DNA of 64,000 bases. Origin: Manduca sexta (taxonomy: Eukaryota; Arthropoda; Insecta; Lepidoptera; Sphingidae). The notes beneath the pieces are model-generated. The model worked only from the letters and a program-made list of their open reading frames with translations, was not told the DNA's origin and did not search any database. The first letter of the stretch is position 1. Each line of letters starts with the position of its first letter. A program made the position numbers and the translations under genes. The stretch spans positions 2,294,001 through 2,358,000 of the forward strand of contig NC_051139.1 in NCBI RefSeq assembly GCF_014839805.1, read 5' to 3'. Positions 53,055-63,880 of the stretch are shown one piece after another.

Positions 53055-53112
53055 GAGTCGGTCTGGAAATCTTTAGCGGAGTCCGATCAGCAGTGGACGT
53101 TGAAAGGCTTGA
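53055..53112 (+). mobile_element. RTE-like LINE tail
   Basis: One frame encodes SVWKSLAESDQQWTLKGLK, matching the FW.SL.E...QQWT tail of the other copies. The stop codon usual after QWTS is lost, so it is decayed. Confidence 0.55.
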
Positions 53113-53183
53113 AGATTACAACGATGCATGCGATGGATTCTCGTCGATTTTGGTATAAACGAATATGTTTTTGAACCTAAATA

Positions 53184-53298
53184 AACAGTAATTTTAGGTC
53201 TTATTGACCTTATCTCTAAGGACGGTTTTGGAAAGAACAGTAACTATGAAATTTTAGGCCTTGTTTACATTATCTCTAAGGACGGTTTAGAAAGGACA
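53184..53298. repeat. Two-copy direct repeat, period 60
   Basis: The block AATTTTAGG(T/C)CTT...TTATCTCTAAGGACGGTTT...GAAAG appears at 53190 and 53250 with a few substitutions. No coding sense was found. Confidence 0.75.
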
Positions 53299-53590
53299 CC
53301 CGTATTTCACTAAATTAGGTAGATAACAAGTTCCGCTGTCTATTTTGCCTTCAATTTGGATGGGGGCGGAAAATAGTTAACCGAATGTCATGAACGTAAA
53401 ATTATTTGAGTCAATACTTTATACAGATAGCATGCAATCGTTTTTTGTCTAAATTTATTTAGTTTAAAAGCGCGAATTAAAAATACACAGAATACGGCAC
53501 GACGTGGATGCAATGAAAAAATCGCATAAGAGCCGCGCATATATGGCGGAGCACTGCGCAGAGTATGTTTTATTGTCAAACTATTATCGA

Positions 53591-53689
53591 CATTGTCTTC
53601 ATTGAAATAATATTGAAAATCAATTAATAATGTAATGCAATTTATTGTTGTGTTAATGGATTTTGAATATTATTTCAATGATGTCAATG
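53591..53689. ncRNA. Long imperfect hairpin, possible miRNA-like precursor
   Basis: Arms 53591-53627 and 53653-53689 pair over 37 positions with 33 matches and no bulges, around a 25-nt loop, about 99 nt in all. Size, loop and scattered mismatches are like a pre-miRNA on either strand. The arms are AT-rich and I recognise no known miRNA, so a degenerate MITE is the main alternative. Class is given as ncRNA only as the best fit to shape. Confidence 0.25.
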
Positions 53690-54615
53690 ACGCTAATAGA
53701 TTGACAGTAAATAAATCTCTGTGCTGCGCTCCGCTATATCCGCTCGTTTTTTTGCAGTGACGTGTGTAAAACATTGTCACAAGACTATTATTAAACAAAC
53801 TAAACATATGTTGAGATAAAAACTTAACACCTGGCAGCTAAACTCAAAATCTTAGTCATTTCTACATGACTTATGAGAAGTTTAAAATAACAGACTTAGC
53901 TGAACTATCGTATTGTATGAGTTTTTTGACCTTCGTTTTTTTGAATCCAATTGAAGTTCAAATAAAAAACAATGTTATGAAGTCATGCGGTGGTTGTTAT
54001 AAAAACATTGCGGATGATGTTTGGACAAAAAATTTTAATGCATCCGCTGATTTGTAAGGACGAAATCATCTGAAGTCTATGCGGATATTTTCATGCTTTT
54101 GTTTGTAAATACTGCTGGCAAAGCTTGAAGTGGTAAATGTGGATGCCCTTGGTAATATCTGAAAAGGTGAAATCTAGTTAACGTTGGCTTGTATTTCCCA
54201 GAGGGCAAAATGGGTTTTGGTGCAAAGGTATAAGGACTCAGCCCAACTCAAACCGTCCGATCTGTCTAAAGGGCAGTAGCAATAATCTTGTTTATTCCGC
54301 GAAAATGCTGCCGTAAAGCTGTTTTTCAGGTTTTTGACAATATTTCCGCGTAATTTTGTATTCATATATACGATTACACGAAATGGTTGCATTTTGTTAA
54401 ATATACGGTCAATGACAAAGACAAAGTTTTCATGTTTTTTTTTAAGACGAATGATGTGTTACTTGAAAGTCAAATATTGTTGACCATATTTTTTACAACT
54501 CAATTAGAGTTCATAATATATTTCATAAATTCACCACAATTTTGTGTTACCTTTTGTCGACAACTTAATCAAAATTGGTTCAGCAATTAACTAGACGTTT
54601 CCTTTGTCTATACAG

Positions 54616-54854
54616 AAGGCGAGCTAGAAACAGAATGGCTACAAGCAGCGGGGTTGGGTTCGCTGGCGGCGCCGTTCCAGGCCGGGCTGGAGGTCACCGA
54701 GGCCCAGCTGGGTGAGGCGGTCCGCCCTCTCCCGAGGGAGCAGGCGGCCGCGGTCCGTCGGAGGGTCAGGAGGCTCAACAGAACCGTGAGGAGGAAGCGG
54801 GCCGCCTCCCGGGCCAGGAAACCTGATATAAGGGACGTGTTCCGGGATTTGGAG
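54616..54854 (+). CDS. conu: Second coding exon, RhoGAP (conundrum/ARHGAP18-28-40 family)
   Basis: The acceptor TTTGTCTATACAG|AA precedes 54616. The first two bases complete a Glu codon begun in exon 19438-19567, after which 79 codons follow. The spliced reading gives an acidic stretch, then EGELETEWLQAAGL, REQAAAVRRRV, a very Arg-rich basic run (about residues 90-110) and KPDIRDVF. These match in order the human ARHGAP18 landmarks EGELEEEWLKEAGL, QAAAVQKRV and PDVRDIF as I remember them. Two phase-0 donors compete: GAG|GTCAGT after 54854 and GAG|GTATTT after 54863, the latter adding VSE. The exon is strikingly GC-rich against its introns. The RhoGAP domain, with its arginine finger, must be encoded downstream of the window. 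Rho1-directed GAP activity is known for the Drosophila protein and is inferred here. Confidence 0.88.
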
Positions 54855-57800
54855 GTCAGTGAGGTATTTAATCATTGTTTTTTCTTTATTTTAACAACTC
54901 ACACCTTGTTATAGTATTTTTTATTAAAATAGTAAAGGTATTCGATGCTTTAAAATATAATATTAATCAATCTTGTATGGGGTTAATAATAAGTTGTCGA
55001 GAAGTGAGAGATTGCACCTATAGATGTTCTTATTATAATAAGTTTTGTAGTTTTTGTCATCGCTACACGAGATATAACAGTGGGCTTACCGTTTCTTCTA
55101 CGTAATCATTTATTATTCATAAACATTTGCATATTTTAATACCATCTGTTCGTAACTCCAAAACAAAACGCACGAAGTTGTTTTTTAATCATTAAAAAAC
55201 TGTATCACGAACTAATTGATTTTTTGTTCGATACATTTGTATGACTAATGGTATTCACGTCAGATGCGGTTACCGGTACAATGAAAAGCTTTGTGATTCA
55301 CTTTACGTATAATAAGTAGGAATTTAATTGCAAATAAAGGTTTCTAGCAGTGGCGAAGGGTGTATAATCCGATTCCTGCCGCTTTTCCTTTCGTAATTGA
55401 TGTAATATTTAATAATCATTGGAACGATTTGCGGACTGCATTCATGTATATTATTGTACCTATAAACTATGTCGGATTCCCTTATGGAAAATTTCACCCT
55501 TCGCGACGATGTCTAGGCAGTGTACCGAAGATGGCCATTCCGAGGTTTGATATAGAATATATTTGATATAGCCTTTGTAGAAGAATTTATGTCTGATAGA
55601 ATGATAGGCTCGCCTTCCTATCATGGGATGGAACATATTTGGCAAAAAGTAGGTGCCCTGGTTGCACCTCTGTCTATCTCTTTGGGTATAAAAGCGTGAT
55701 GTGTGTATAGAATAGTTGGCATCTCTTGTGAATACTTACAGAAAGGCTTTACGCAGCACATGAAGCATGATATACCAAGAAAATTATATATTTTGTCTTG
55801 TCTTCTTAGTGGAGCCGGGATAGTGTATTATTGATTTTCCTCTATAAAAACAAATTTACGCATCACTTATTCGCGCCGCTGTAGTTTCTCGCTGCGGTTG
55901 ATTCGGAATTGCACCTTAATAGTTTTGACAGTTTAATATATTTTTTGTTGAAATCATGAACCCTAAACGTGCGTCAGTAATAAATTAAATGTAGCCGCTA
56001 TTATCTTGAATCTCTGAATCGTAGCTAAATCTATGAATTACATAATAGGTTCTTCAATTCTTTAATAGGTTTTATATAAAAATCGACTATACGCAATAAG
56101 GAAATCGAAATAACAAATCAATTTTGGGAATCCATCGTTAGTCACATCTGCATGTTTTGTTGACTCATAAAGAATCAGATACGGTTGTAAGATGAATGAA
56201 GATACAATATTTTCCTGTACATTGTTATGCTATTTGCTATTAAAATAAAATATAAAACGTAGGGAGGTATCTACTACATATATTTATTGTAGGAAACTGG
56301 GAAGAGTTATATGTTATCAATAAATTATATGCTATTTTCTTGTAATGATATTAATTACACAAAAAATTATAATAATTGAGTATATCTTTTTTTATCTATA
56401 AACATCATATTTTATATTTCTAAATTTCGTCACAACCACGCAGTAACAGAATTTACAAATCATGTTACTCATATACCTCGACATCATCTAACCTGTTATC
56501 TCAAGCATCTTTGCTACCACGGATACGTAAAAAGCAACATGAAATAACTTTCTTTTATACATTTATATTAATGACAATTATGGCGGTGCCCGTGCTCCGA
56601 TTTTCTCTCCAATAGAAAACTGCAGTTTTTCTTTCCACAAATAAGCTTTCACGAGTTTCACGATCATGCGCAGTTGTCATTAATGTATTTAGTGATACAT
56701 TTAATATTTAAATAATAATTATGTTTATTTATAAAAATTATATACCTACAGATGAAATACGTTATGATTTTTTTTAATATGAAATAGGTATAGTTTTGTA
56801 GTTTATAATAAGGTTAAAGTAACATAATAAAGACGGAATAATCAACAGTGAAAATGGCTAATTAAATTTTACAAAGTTCGGTACCTATTTTGTTATAACA
56901 ACCGAACAAGCAATAATGTTTCAATGAATAGCCACTGTTTATTTCCCTGGTGAGAGTGTGTGCATTGTCTAAAAAAAACGTATTAGATGGAGTGTACGTA
57001 AATCTCTCCTCATTTACCTCAAAATTCCAGAAATAATATCAAACCAATAATTGGAAATACATACTTACTTAGTGCCATCCTTGGAGTTTAATTTAGTACG
57101 GGTTTTGACTCCCATACAACACAACACGTCTGCACCCTACATAAGCTATATAAATCTATCGATTTGATGTAATTGAACTTGTAAAAATTCTCAAATGTTT
57201 ACGTCATCCATACCATTAATAAATGCAAACGTATTGAATATATTTGTAAATTGGAACCCATTAAAATATCATCCCATTATTAATATTTAACTATCCGTGA
57301 GTTATTAGGGACAGAGATAACCAAGTTAGCGTTCGTAGATAACTACCCAATTAGGGTTTAGGGCGTATCGTAAACCACTTTAGATATGGGAGCGAGCGAG
57401 CGAATGATTTGAGTGGGAGTGAATGGTTTCGAAGCTGTATTTTATGTGCACGGAATTGTTTCCAATCTGGCTGGTTAGCAACATTATGAGATAGGAATGT
57501 TTAAACTATTTCATATATTCCTTGCAATTTTGGTAACATGTCTAGGAGTAGGTATGGCAAAGCTTAAATTGATTTTGTTCTAGTAATTTTCTTTTTCTTC
57601 CTGAGCTCTCCTTTAATTTTATTTATTAACCTGACTACTATAATTTAGTCCATGATCAAGGCCACGATGAAAGCCATTTCTAACGCTTAACCACGGCCTC
57701 CACGGACACGGTTGTAATTACATAATTACGTTTTCTTCAGAGCATTAACTAATCTAATACACATTTAACGACTTATAAGAAGTACTTTAGACATTCTTTT

Positions 57801-58119
57801 GTAAAATGATCTGATTTATTACCATCTTCCTTAATTGAATCATCACTCACTCTCATTAAGAATCGATAAATTCATTCACGTGAAATAGTTCGGTGGGGTA
57901 TCAACACTGGTTGTCTAATTGTTTGTTTATTAGTTTCCGGGCAATGCGTCGGATAAGACCGTTTCATTTCGAACCTATTTGAATATCGTTCTTTTTTTTT
58001 ATTTGAAACGAGACAATTTTAGGCATCATTTTGTGATTTTACATATTGTGTGGTAATGATTGGTACAACGGACGTTTAAGTTAACACTAATTGCATGCCG
58101 TCCGGTTAATTTCATAACG

Positions 58120-58167
58120 TTGAGTGCGCGTTTCGTTGCCGGCGGGTGCAGTTGTTTACAGTAAACG
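58120..58167 (+). promoter_or_regulatory. Candidate promoter/5'UTR of the alternative first exon
   Basis: A CpG-rich stretch (GTGCGCGTTTCGTTGCCGGCG) stands out from the AT-rich surroundings directly before the ATG at 58168. There is no TATA box. CAGTT at 58149-58153 could serve as an initiator. The transcription start cannot be placed. Confidence 0.35.
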
Positions 58168-58257
58168 ATGATCTGTGATACGGTGCGATTGAAGGTGTGC
58201 GAGAAAGTGGTTAACTGTAAGGGCCTGGCGCTCGTCAGGACGTATTTAGACGCTTTG
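58168..58257 (+). CDS. Candidate alternative first coding exon (30 codons), RhoGAP short isoform or nested gene
   Basis: ATG at 58168 (context AAACGATGA, A at -3) has an in-frame TAA six bases upstream, so it is a true start if coding. The frame runs 30 codons, beginning MICDTVRLKV and ending RTYLDAL, to a consensus donor TTG|GTGAGT at 58257/58258. Roughly two thirds of third positions are G or C, far above the background. It ends in phase 0, the same as both donors of exon 54616, so it could replace the upstream exons and splice to the same next exon, giving a RhoGAP lacking the EGELE..EWL segment. I recognise no domain in the 30 residues. It could instead start an unrelated gene on this strand. 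No transcript evidence is available here. Confidence 0.5.
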
Positions 58258-60669
58258 GTGAGTTGAAATGTTTAGCGTGGAATGTATTTGCATGTAAGTT
58301 AACGCCTTGTATGTTGATTATTATAATTATTTTATAATCATTTTCTTTGGAGTGTAAGAACCTGGATAGAATGGTTTTTAGTTTTTGATCGATACAATAT
58401 TTTTTTAGAAAACAACACGAATAGGTGTATAGCGTTATATTAAAATTCCTAATATGGAAATAGTAAATTGTAGACATTTACGATAATAATATTATTACTT
58501 TAACATTATTTTCGTTTTGTTAAATGTAATGTATTATCATGTTTTGAATTTTACCTTACTGGTAATATTTAAAAATATATATCGTAGAGTATTCATTATG
58601 GAAACACACGAAAATAGTATAGAGACTGTTTTTTTTTTCTAACTACTTACTACCTAAAGAATGCAGTAGATTTAAAAACAGAGTGAAATTTAGTTGAGGT
58701 AATAAAGGCATTCTAATTTATCGTTTGTACTGAATAAAAATTAATTTCTGGCTTAGACAGTGTCCCGCCGACATCTTAATCTTTTCGGAGTGTTTGCCTT
58801 CTTCTACAATACTGCTTTTATCTGTAATGTTCATTATATTTTGGGTTCGCTAGATGCGGGCTTTATTTTTTAATTACACACTGGTTTATAAAAAATATGT
58901 GTTCTCTGTGTTCTGTAGAAGAAGTCCCTTTTCGTAGACTAAATTCGCGTCTAGAAGTTTTTGTCCACAGAGTATAGACTCAACGAATGGTGTTCGGATA
59001 CGCCACAGTATAAGCATTGTAAGAGTCTATAGAGGAAGTTGTAAACAAAAAGAACCCATAACAATAACCCGTAGGGGTTACAATTGGATGAATTAAAGAC
59101 GAATTCTCTTTTATTTAAGTATATACTTGCTATCATACTATGTATAAATAATTTTATATTATAGTCACGCAAAGGCAGTCAATGACAATAACACGTCCAT
59201 AAGTAGTTTAATTAGTTCATACTTAGAATTTAGGTCATATCCCGCTTATTATAATGGGAAAAATAAATTTTAGTTCATTAATTGGTTCCAATGTTATTTA
59301 AATGAGGCTACCAGGACATTTTGTTTTTAATGTTATTATTAGATCAGTTAAAAAATGTCCTCAAAGCTATTTAATAGCAACGGAAATGCATAATATTCTT
59401 ATATTATAAAACAACCGCGATATAAGTTTCTATGTAAAAAAATAACAAATGCACTCATTGACACATTTCTAAACTCGCTTCGAAAAAGAACTTTGGCTGC
59501 AATGTGCAAAGATCAGTTGACGCACGAACCGGTTGGATACAACAAATCGTCACATACACTTGAGAGCGTGACATCGTATTTAGATAAATTCGAACGTAGT
59601 GGCCAATAATCCTCGTGTAAATTCCAACTTGATACACCGGTGTCAACTCATTTCAGACATGAGTGATAAGATTGCGCTAGTTTTAGATTTGTTTGTTATT
59701 TTAATTTACGTTGATGTTATCTGAGTGATTATGTTTTGATATAAATTACATAATGCAGATATAAATGCAAAGTAATGTTTTTATTTCTGTAAAATTTGAT
59801 TTTCTAGCCTTAACCTAATAATGTCTAAATGAATGTAATTAAGTGTTTAATTTTTAAATATTTTTTTTTTGCATTGTAAATATAAATAGATTCTTATTTA
59901 TTATAAATTAATTTTCAATGCATATTAAGTTTTAACAACGACGGTCCTTTCAACCCGATTTCACAGATAAAATCTGTTAATTTAATTTCTCATTGAATAA
60001 AACATATATCGAATTTGCATAACTAATCAATCAGTTCGCTCTTTAGAGCGTTAAAACGACCCGAATCATGTCATTAGTGATGGACATCACTATTTGTTTC
60101 TCGTCTGCACGTTGTTTATAATTGTTTGTGTAAGTACAGAAAATTAGTTCCGCAAAAACAATGTTAAGTTGTTTTTTTGTTCTCATGTTTTATAACACTC
60201 ATATTCAAAACAGTAAATGAGATACAATAGCTGTTAAGTCAAAACATTGCAAAAACATCTGCCAGTTGGTTATAAGTTATCACGACTTCCATGAACAACA
60301 TAATGCGAACGCAATGGTAGATTCACTACTGATCTCGGAAGAGAATAGACAATGTAATGATGAGGAACAATGTTTTTAGCTCCGATTATAGCATCATTCT
60401 TAATGTGTTATGCGGAACAGCAAAGGTTTGACTTTATGACTGATTTACATGATAGTTGTAACTTGATCAAGCGGCTTGATTCAAGCCAATCCTTTTTGTT
60501 TATAATTCATTTTAATTCAAATTATAAATTGCAGTCAACATGCAGGCCTAGAATATAATATATATTATATTATTTATAACAACGCCAAACTCAAACTCGA
60601 AGACTTATAAATGTGAGAAATATCAACCAATCAATGATTCAGGATACAGAAAATAATTATATTATAATG

Positions 60670-60811
60670 TTAAAATTAAACTATTTTTCCCGGTGATCAC
60701 GAAAGCTGGAGTCTTCGAAACGTCGGGAGAAAATTAAAACATTAAAGCCGCGATAAAATCCGAAAAATAGTTTAGTTTTAATGTCTAACATTCGCGTAAA
60801 CATAAGAAATC
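60670..60811 (+). mobile_element. 142-bp retroposon with 14-bp target-site duplication
   Basis: It is flanked by identical ATTATATTATAATG at 60656-60669 and 60812-60825. The body holds GCTGGAGTCTTCGAAACGTC and AAAGCCGCGATAAAATCCG, inner inverted arms (AAACTATTTTTC versus GAAAAATAGTTT) and a 3' part AATGTCTAACATTCGCGTAAACA shared with 101-199. A long perfect duplication indicates LINE-type target-primed insertion and relative youth. Confidence 0.75.
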
Positions 60812-61330
60812 ATTATATTATAATGCTTAAAAAACATTGATAAGTATTGTTACTCATGTTACGTACATTAATATTCATCTGTAATGATGCGTGCAGGAAG
60901 TGTGGAGTGTTTATTGTTTTCCACCAGTTTAAAGCGTCCAAGGCAACTGAGTTACCGGCCGCTGAGATTGTACGGCCAGTAATTACCACTACGGTGTATA
61001 TTTTGAAATTATCGAAAATATCATTTGGAAAATCGTGATGTTTGATTCCAAAGCGTATGATTTGACATTCTCTACATTGAAATAAAACAAAGAAAGACTT
61101 TGTTGTTCTTTGATTTTTTATGAAAAGGCTAGATTTTGGTCAGTCTTCAATATTATACTATAAGCCTAGCGTCTAGTTTAAACGTGCTCAATAAATCTTT
61201 GCGCTTACTTTTTAAACTTTAGATTCTGAATAAACATTTCCTACTTCAAATATGTATTTAACACAAACATCTTAAATATAATATAGCCAATTGCAACAAT
61301 GGATATCTGTACCAATCTTCATCCTCATAG

Positions 61331-61590
61331 TTATACTTTAGGTCTCGTCCCAGTAGTTCTAAGACTTCCATCTTGCCTAGAACCCGTCGATAACATACGA
61401 TAAACCCGTCTGGAACAACTAGTTGTACAAGGACGCGGTGTCACCCTACACGCGTGTTCACGGCCACTGAATGTCACGTTCATGAGTCGGAGGAAGTGAC
61501 AGCGATCGGTTCCGTAACTCGACTTGTGTGTCACTCGCGCCGTACCGGTTCCTTCAGGGTTGTCCGGTGGACGCTGTGCAATGTGCATCT
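61331..61590. other. Unexplained CpG-rich block
   Basis: About 260 bp of GC- and CpG-rich sequence in AT-rich DNA. It contains ACCGGTTCC (Grainyhead-like) near 61542 and CACGCGTG-type motifs. An 85-codon minus-strand frame spans it, but the translation matches nothing I know and has no splice or start support. It could be an enhancer, a CpG promoter or an old element. Confidence 0.3.
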
Positions 61591-61853
61591 ATGTTTACCG
61601 GGAACAGCTTTTTCATAACCCTATCGTTGGTATATTTCGATTGTGTTTTAAGTAATGTTATTCCAAATTTGAAATATAATTAAACGATAATAAATTACAT
61701 AGTTGACACTGGCAGATGCGCAAACCGCAATTTGTCAAAGAGAAAAAAAAATACATAGTCCTGCGATTTTTTATGTCTTTGGATTGGGAGGTAATTTTAA
61801 ATTAATTTAGAAATGGAACGTGAATAATTTGATACGCATAACTATGGACGTAC

Positions 61854-61922
61854 AGACTAGGCTGTATGGCTGAGAGCCTTTGCCTTCTCCTTAAGGAGTA
61901 AATCAAACCGAAAAAAAAAAAA
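61854..61922 (+). mobile_element. Very short poly(A) retroposon with perfect target duplication
   Basis: About 55 bp (AGACTAGGCTGTATGGCTG...CTCCTTAAGGAG...AATCAAACCG) plus a poly(A) tail lie between two identical copies of AACTATGGACGTAC (61840-61853 and 61923-61936). This is textbook L1/RTE-style insertion of a tiny RNA or 3' tail. The 12-bp palindrome CTCCTTAAGGAG can form a small stem. The source RNA is unknown to me. Confidence 0.85.
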
Positions 61923-63812
61923 AACTATGGACGTACTCTATTTTATTACCAAACGCACATCTAAACTATTTCCAGTTGTAATTTGCACATTATTTTCTAT
62001 ATTCTGTATAGACGGTGACAACCGCATTAATGTCCATACAACACATCCTCGGAACGTAACAACCGCAGAGTAATCGTCTGTCCGATTAGCCGCTCATTTA
62101 CTAGCGTTCATTACGAGTATCGCATCTTATGGGCTGTGGAAATTTCCTACGTATAGAAATAAGAGTTTAAATCTTAAATCGGTAGTTGTAAAGTCTCTAT
62201 TGCAATATCAGATGTCCTATGTCCAGTATTGGTAATTACAGGAACTTTAGTATAGAGGTTAGATACGGGATAAATTATTGTGTTGCTCAGACGTTACTAT
62301 TCATACTACTGTTAAATACGAAAAACTTCTATATAACCTACAAAATACCTGTTTATTTTATTGAATGACTAAAACTGCTAAGGAAATATATAAAATCGGT
62401 TTATTTTTATTATACGTATATTTTTATTTAGGTATGTACTCATCCTATTCTGTGATTTCGTACTTATCCTATTTGGGACTGTAAAATGTCCACAATCATA
62501 TTCATAATAATTAGAGGTAATATAATTGAAGTAATTAATTATAACTAATCTATTAAGTGATTACCTACCTATAGATTGAACAGCTGACGAATTAATGCAT
62601 CCGATTGTAAATTTGCTGTATTGTTTAGGTTGTTAAGGACCGTTTTTCTACATTGAAAGGCAAAAGAATCATAAACTTACATCATTGAATATCAAAACAC
62701 AAAGGTTGATTACACCACACGTTACCAAATACGGAGAAATTTCATCGACATTTGGAATATTCATTAATCTATTAGCTTTCTCTGAATATTACGTAAGATG
62801 CGGGGGACAGATGATACGTAATCAGTTTCACTTTTTACGAGCTATGACACAAAAAACTAAATTGTTTACCTTGGGAACTCCATTGTTGCTAAATTTAGGT
62901 TATGTTTGGGAAAATAAAAATTAAATTTTTACTATTGTGTAAATAAAATTTTGTTTACGATAGTGAAGGTATTTTTGTTTTGTAGTATTGATATCCATAT
63001 TTTAATTTAATATCTATTGGGTAGCCGGAGTTTGCATACGAACAATTTCTTTTTCAGTGATAATCGATGTTCATATTAATATTTAATTTCTTGTTTATTT
63101 AAATCATCCATGTAAACGTTATTTGATAGTGTTTATCGTGTTGCGATAGAGCTCTTAAATAACGTAAGGTTGAAAACATTTCCATATATCAGAACCATTA
63201 AGGTTTAAACTCAGTTAAAACTCATCTGATTGCTTGTTGTTTCAATTAAATTTGATGTCATGGCTTGTTTTAGACGTGTCTCGGCTTTAATCAAAGCAGT
63301 TTTGATTAGACTTGTGGCTCAATTAGTCCAAGAGCTCATTTACTCGCGGAATAAAACCCTTGCCTTGATGTAGTCAATTCGAAAAATTGCCTAAATAATA
63401 GACAGTGGTTTGGAATCGAGATCACTATTCGCTAGCTTATTTTCATATTGCCTAATAAATCGTTTTCTGTCTAATAGTTATTTTTAGACGACACATGTTT
63501 ATAGTAAATTATCAAACTGATTTAATAAGTAGGTTTGTGTGGGGCGTAGGATCGGCACAGGACGCCTTTCCGTCCCCACAATGAGTGCTGGATTGCGTGA
63601 GGGGAAGTGGCAATGCCAATTAATAAGGCCCGGGAGGTTTTATAGCGTATATTCACTATTCACACGTAAAATGATACAATGATCCGGCGGACACACAGTA
63701 GCGGCGTACGTTTCGCAGTGCGGCGTGAGCGGTGCAGCATGCACGTCGCTCTCCTTTCTTGCACTGTTTTTCCTGGCTGGAACACTTCAGGGCTTCTTGT
63801 TTTCTTCCTTTT

Positions 63813-63880
63813 CTTGACTCGAACTGAACTTGCTGGAACTCGAACTGCCGAATGCCAAAATTGCATTCGCTTATATATAA
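63813..63880 (-). promoter_or_regulatory. Minus-strand core promoter: TATA, initiator and DPE-like motif
   Basis: On the minus strand TTATATATAA (63880-63871) is followed by CGGCAGTTCG, with the A of CAGTT at 63846 as a likely +1. That puts the TATA at about -34 to -25. At +28 to +33 the bases AGTCAA fit five of six positions of the DPE consensus RGWYVT. The transcript would run left with a purine-rich leader. Two open frames over this region start upstream of the +1 and are not supported. No donor or coding exon was recognised, so the gene is unknown. Confidence 0.45.

Larger units (their letters stand above)
19568..54615 (+). other. conu: Intron 2 of the RhoGAP gene, about 35 kb
   Basis: The donor at 19568 (GTAGGT) and the acceptor before 54616 (TTTGTCTATACAG) join in the correct phase. 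No additional exon of the family is seen in between. The intron carries most of the window's transposable elements, listed separately. Stretches such as 19570-22590, 22640-24090, 26920-29390, 29550-35340, 39260-40620 and 42280-44950 hold no feature I can name beyond AT-rich DNA. At 27757-28010 two related GC-richer subrepeats (TTCATAGGCC..TATGGCGAA) suggest an old unnamed repeat. At 44450-44850 a GC-richer block is probably repeat-derived. Confidence 0.75.

Noticed and set aside
60847..61038. Possible exon with acceptor-like GTGCAG near 60896
   Set aside because: No pyrimidine tract, and the frame following the acceptor stops quickly. No family similarity.
61331..61588. 85-codon minus-strand frame in the CpG block
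   Set aside because: Open only because of high GC. Translation has no conserved pattern and there are no splice signals.
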